Shown here: piece after piece, positions 7,324 through 7,734 of the stretch | How the letters are laid out: the number at the start of each line of letters is the position of its first letter | Position numbering within the stretch: position 1 is the stretch's first letter | Notes under the pieces: model-generated | What the model was told of the DNA's origin: nothing | The model's input: only the letters and a program-made list of their open reading frames with translations | Databases searched by the model: none | Translations under genes and position numbers: made by a program | NCBI GenBank assembly: GCA_903867285.1 | Contig: CAIPQX010000111.1 | Coordinates: 1 to 7,734 of the forward strand | From: an uncultured Actinomycetes bacterium | Lineage (GTDB): Bacteria > Actinomycetota > Actinomycetes > Nanopelagicales > Nanopelagicaceae | Direction of reading: 5' to 3' | DNA: 7,734 nucleotides

Positions 7324-7334
7324 GGTTCTCCTTA
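7321..7334 (+). promoter_or_regulatory. Hairpin occluding the ylxR Shine-Dalgarno, built on the nusA stop codon
   Basis: TAAGG (7321-7325) and CCTTA (7330-7334) pair perfectly around the 4-nt loop TTCT, and ATG 7335 follows directly. The 5' arm is both the nusA stop (TAA) and the SD core AAGG of ylxR. A folded stem would hide the SD, while a ribosome terminating on nusA would open it. This gives a simple physical basis for nusA-ylxR coupling. Five base pairs is modest, so the function is inference. Confidence 0.4.
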
Positions 7335-7613
7335 ATGGTCCCGATGCGCAGTTGTATCGCGTGTAGGAGCCGGGAGAGTTCGAAAGAACTCCTCCATCTA
7401 GTCTTGGTCGCAGGTCAGGTAACCCCAGACCCCGGCCGCAGGCTGCATGGTCGAGGAGCTTGGCTACACCCGAAATGCTTCGAGGTAGCAAAGTTGCGCA
7501 GATCTTTTAATCGGGCATTCAAGTCCGGGGGAGATCTTCACACCGAAGACCTAGAGGCTTTTCTTAAAAGCAGTTCAATGATTAACCAGCAAGATCCTAA
7601 GGAGCAAAAATGA
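7335..7613 (+). CDS. ylxR: YlxR family RNA-binding protein
   Basis: YlxR (DUF448) is a small basic protein always found near nusA and infB. It is thought to bind nucleic acid, and roles in transcription regulation and in RNase P binding have been reported in some bacteria. The 92 residues include RSCIACRSR with Cys7 and Cys10, the family motif HGRGAWLHPKC (38-48) with Cys48, and a basic helix (KLRRSFNRAFK). The residues after about 66 are not conserved-looking. ATG 7335 is preferred over ATG 7344 because AAGG (7322-7325) is 9 nt upstream. It lies 11 nt after nusA. The last codons contain AAGGAG (7599-7604), a strong SD that serves the micro-ORF at 7610 and not ylxR itself. The TGA overlaps that micro-ORF's ATG by ATGA. 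Confidence 0.93.
   Translation: MVPMRSCIACRSRESSKELLHLVLVAGQVTPDPGRRLHGRGAWLHPKCFEVAKLRRSFNRAFKSGGDLHTEDLEAFLKSSSMINQQDPKEQK
7599..7604 (+). promoter_or_regulatory. Strong Shine-Dalgarno (AAGGAG) inside the ylxR 3' end, for the micro-ORF at 7610
   Basis: AAGGAG is a six-base match to the consensus SD, 5 nt before ATG 7610. It is stronger than the SD of any full-length gene whose start I inspected here (GGAG, AAGG or none). That such a site precedes a seven-codon reading frame, and not a full gene, is the main sign that ribosomes are meant to load at the ylxR-infB junction. Confidence 0.6.
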
Positions 7614-7633
7614 AGGCACATACACAATCATGA
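7610..7633 (+). CDS. Micro-ORF 1 of the infB leader (MKAHTQS)
   Basis: This is a seven-codon frame starting at an ATG that overlaps the ylxR TGA as ATGA, with AAGGAG ideally placed 5 nt upstream. It ends in TGA (7631-7633), which again overlaps the next ATG as ATGA. The peptide has no run of one amino acid, so it is not a classical amino-acid attenuator. It is probably translated (good SD and start), and the act of translation more than the peptide may matter. A -1 slip on the A-run at the end of ylxR would enter the same frame, which is a less likely alternative. Confidence 0.5.
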   Translation: MKAHTQS

Positions 7634-7650
7634 GCACCGCGCGCTCATGA
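7628..7650 (+). promoter_or_regulatory. 8-bp inverted repeat spanning two ATGA junctions in the infB leader
   Basis: TCATGAGC (7628-7635) and GCTCATGA (7643-7650) form a perfect 8-bp stem with the 7-nt loop ACCGCGC. The 5' arm holds the stop of micro-ORF 1 and start of micro-ORF 2; the 3' arm holds the stop of micro-ORF 2 and start of micro-ORF 3. No T-run follows, so it is not an intrinsic terminator. Folding would mask both internal starts, and ribosomes on micro-ORF 1 would open it. The role is inference. Confidence 0.45.
7630..7650 (+). CDS. Micro-ORF 2 of the infB leader (MSTARS)
   Basis: This six-codon frame has its ATG overlapping the TGA of micro-ORF 1 and its TGA overlapping the ATG of micro-ORF 3, both as ATGA within TCATGAG. 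It has no SD of its own and would depend on reinitiation. From memory and unverified, Streptomyces-type infB leaders carry chained MSTR-like micro-ORFs with the same ATGA joints, which would make this a conserved arrangement. Confidence 0.4.
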   Translation: MSTARS

Positions 7651-7667
7651 GTAAGGCACTTATTTAG
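7647..7667 (+). CDS. Micro-ORF 3 of the infB leader (MSKALI)
   Basis: This is the third six-codon frame in the chain, starting in the TGA of micro-ORF 2 (ATGA) and ending in TAG at 7665-7667. Its codons contain AAGGCAC, also found just after the ATG of micro-ORF 1. It ends 43 nt before the infB GTG, so it releases ribosomes within reach of the infB SD. Translation is inferred from the chain only. Confidence 0.38.
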   Translation: MSKALI

Positions 7668-7698
7668 GCTTCAGCGATAGACGCAGGGGCCGAGAACC

Positions 7699-7705
7699 AG
7701 GAAGG
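7699..7705 (+). promoter_or_regulatory. infB ribosome-binding site (AGGAAGG)
   Basis: The purine tract AGGAAGG lies 5 nt before GTG 7711. It fixes the GTG as the infB start and shows that infB can load ribosomes independently of the upstream micro-ORFs. Confidence 0.7.
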
Positions 7706-7710
7706 CAACT

Positions 7711-7734
7711 GTGGCAAAGGTCCGCGTTTACGAG
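7711..7734 (+). CDS. infB: Translation initiation factor IF2, first eight codons (3' part outside window)
   Basis: IF2 is the GTPase that delivers initiator fMet-tRNA to the 30S subunit and promotes subunit joining. Only GTG plus seven codons are visible, reading MAKVRVYE. This is the typical actinobacterial IF2 start (usually continuing into ELAKELG). The GTG start is usual for this gene, AGGAAGG sits 5 nt upstream, and the nusA-ylxR-infB order supports the call. No catalytic domain is in the window, so the identification rests on the N-terminal octapeptide and the position. Confidence 0.85.

Noticed and set aside
7344..7613. ylxR starting at ATG 7344 instead of 7335
   Set aside because: This would place the SD core AAGG 18 nt away, too far; 7335 has a 9-nt spacing.
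7610..7633. Classical amino-acid attenuation by the micro-ORF peptide
   Set aside because: MKAHTQS and the following peptides have no run of a single amino acid, and there is no terminator/antiterminator pair.
7628..7665. Intrinsic terminator between ylxR and infB
   Set aside because: The stem is perfect but is followed by GTAAGGCACTTATTT, not a T-run directly after the stem, and infB should be co-transcribed.
7324..7698. Long-range complementarity between GGTTCTC (7324-7330) and GAGAACC (7692-7698)
   Set aside because: A single 7-nt match over about 360 nt of translated RNA is expected by chance, and GGTTCTC also occurs before proS.

Overview
This window is a dense, single-strand block of housekeeping genes, all on the + strand, from an actinobacterium. 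The evidence for Actinomycetota is the gene order dxr-rseP/rip1-ispG followed by rimP-nusA-ylxR-infB, plus protein signatures: the IspG N-terminus, a short NusA without C-terminal AR repeats, YlxR with GRGAW, and an IF2 start reading MAKVRVYE. Base composition is roughly balanced rather than GC-rich, and the intergenic gaps are tiny. That would fit a streamlined lineage such as a freshwater Nanopelagicales-type actinobacterium, but this placement is inference and only moderately likely.

Layout: (1) 1-885, the 3' three-quarters of dxr (MEP isoprenoid pathway). (2) 885-2081, a site-2 membrane metalloprotease (RseP/Rip1). (3) 2101-3252, ispG, the Fe-S enzyme of the same MEP pathway. (4) 3275-4999, prolyl-tRNA synthetase with an editing insertion. 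(5) 4999-5766, a TauE/SafE (YfcA-like) membrane protein that is functionally out of place. (6) 5789-7323, rimP and nusA (30S maturation and transcription elongation). (7) 7335-7613, ylxR. (8) 7610-7667, a chain of three micro-ORFs. (9) from 7711, the first eight codons of infB (IF2). I see no tRNA, rRNA, mobile element, CRISPR array or convincing terminator.

Genes meet by TAATG or ATGA overlaps or by gaps of 11-22 nt, so the block reads as one operon with strong translational coupling. The first half joins two MEP enzymes and a membrane protease. The second half joins tRNA charging, ribosome maturation, transcription elongation and translation initiation. Several junctions have small structures around the start site: a start-stop AUG-UAA before ispG, and short perfect inverted repeats over the proS, ylxR and TauE-gene start regions.

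The most notable feature is the ylxR-infB junction. The best Shine-Dalgarno match found at any junction here (AAGGAG) lies in the last codons of ylxR, 5 nt before an ATG. From that ATG, three micro-ORFs of 7, 6 and 6 codons follow head to tail (MKAHTQS, MSTARS, MSKALI). The first overlaps the ylxR stop and each later one overlaps the preceding stop, always by ATGA. The last two ATGA junctions lie in the two arms of a perfect 8-bp inverted repeat. This looks like a termination-reinitiation leader in front of the initiation factor 2 gene, and is the best candidate for an under-described regulatory system.
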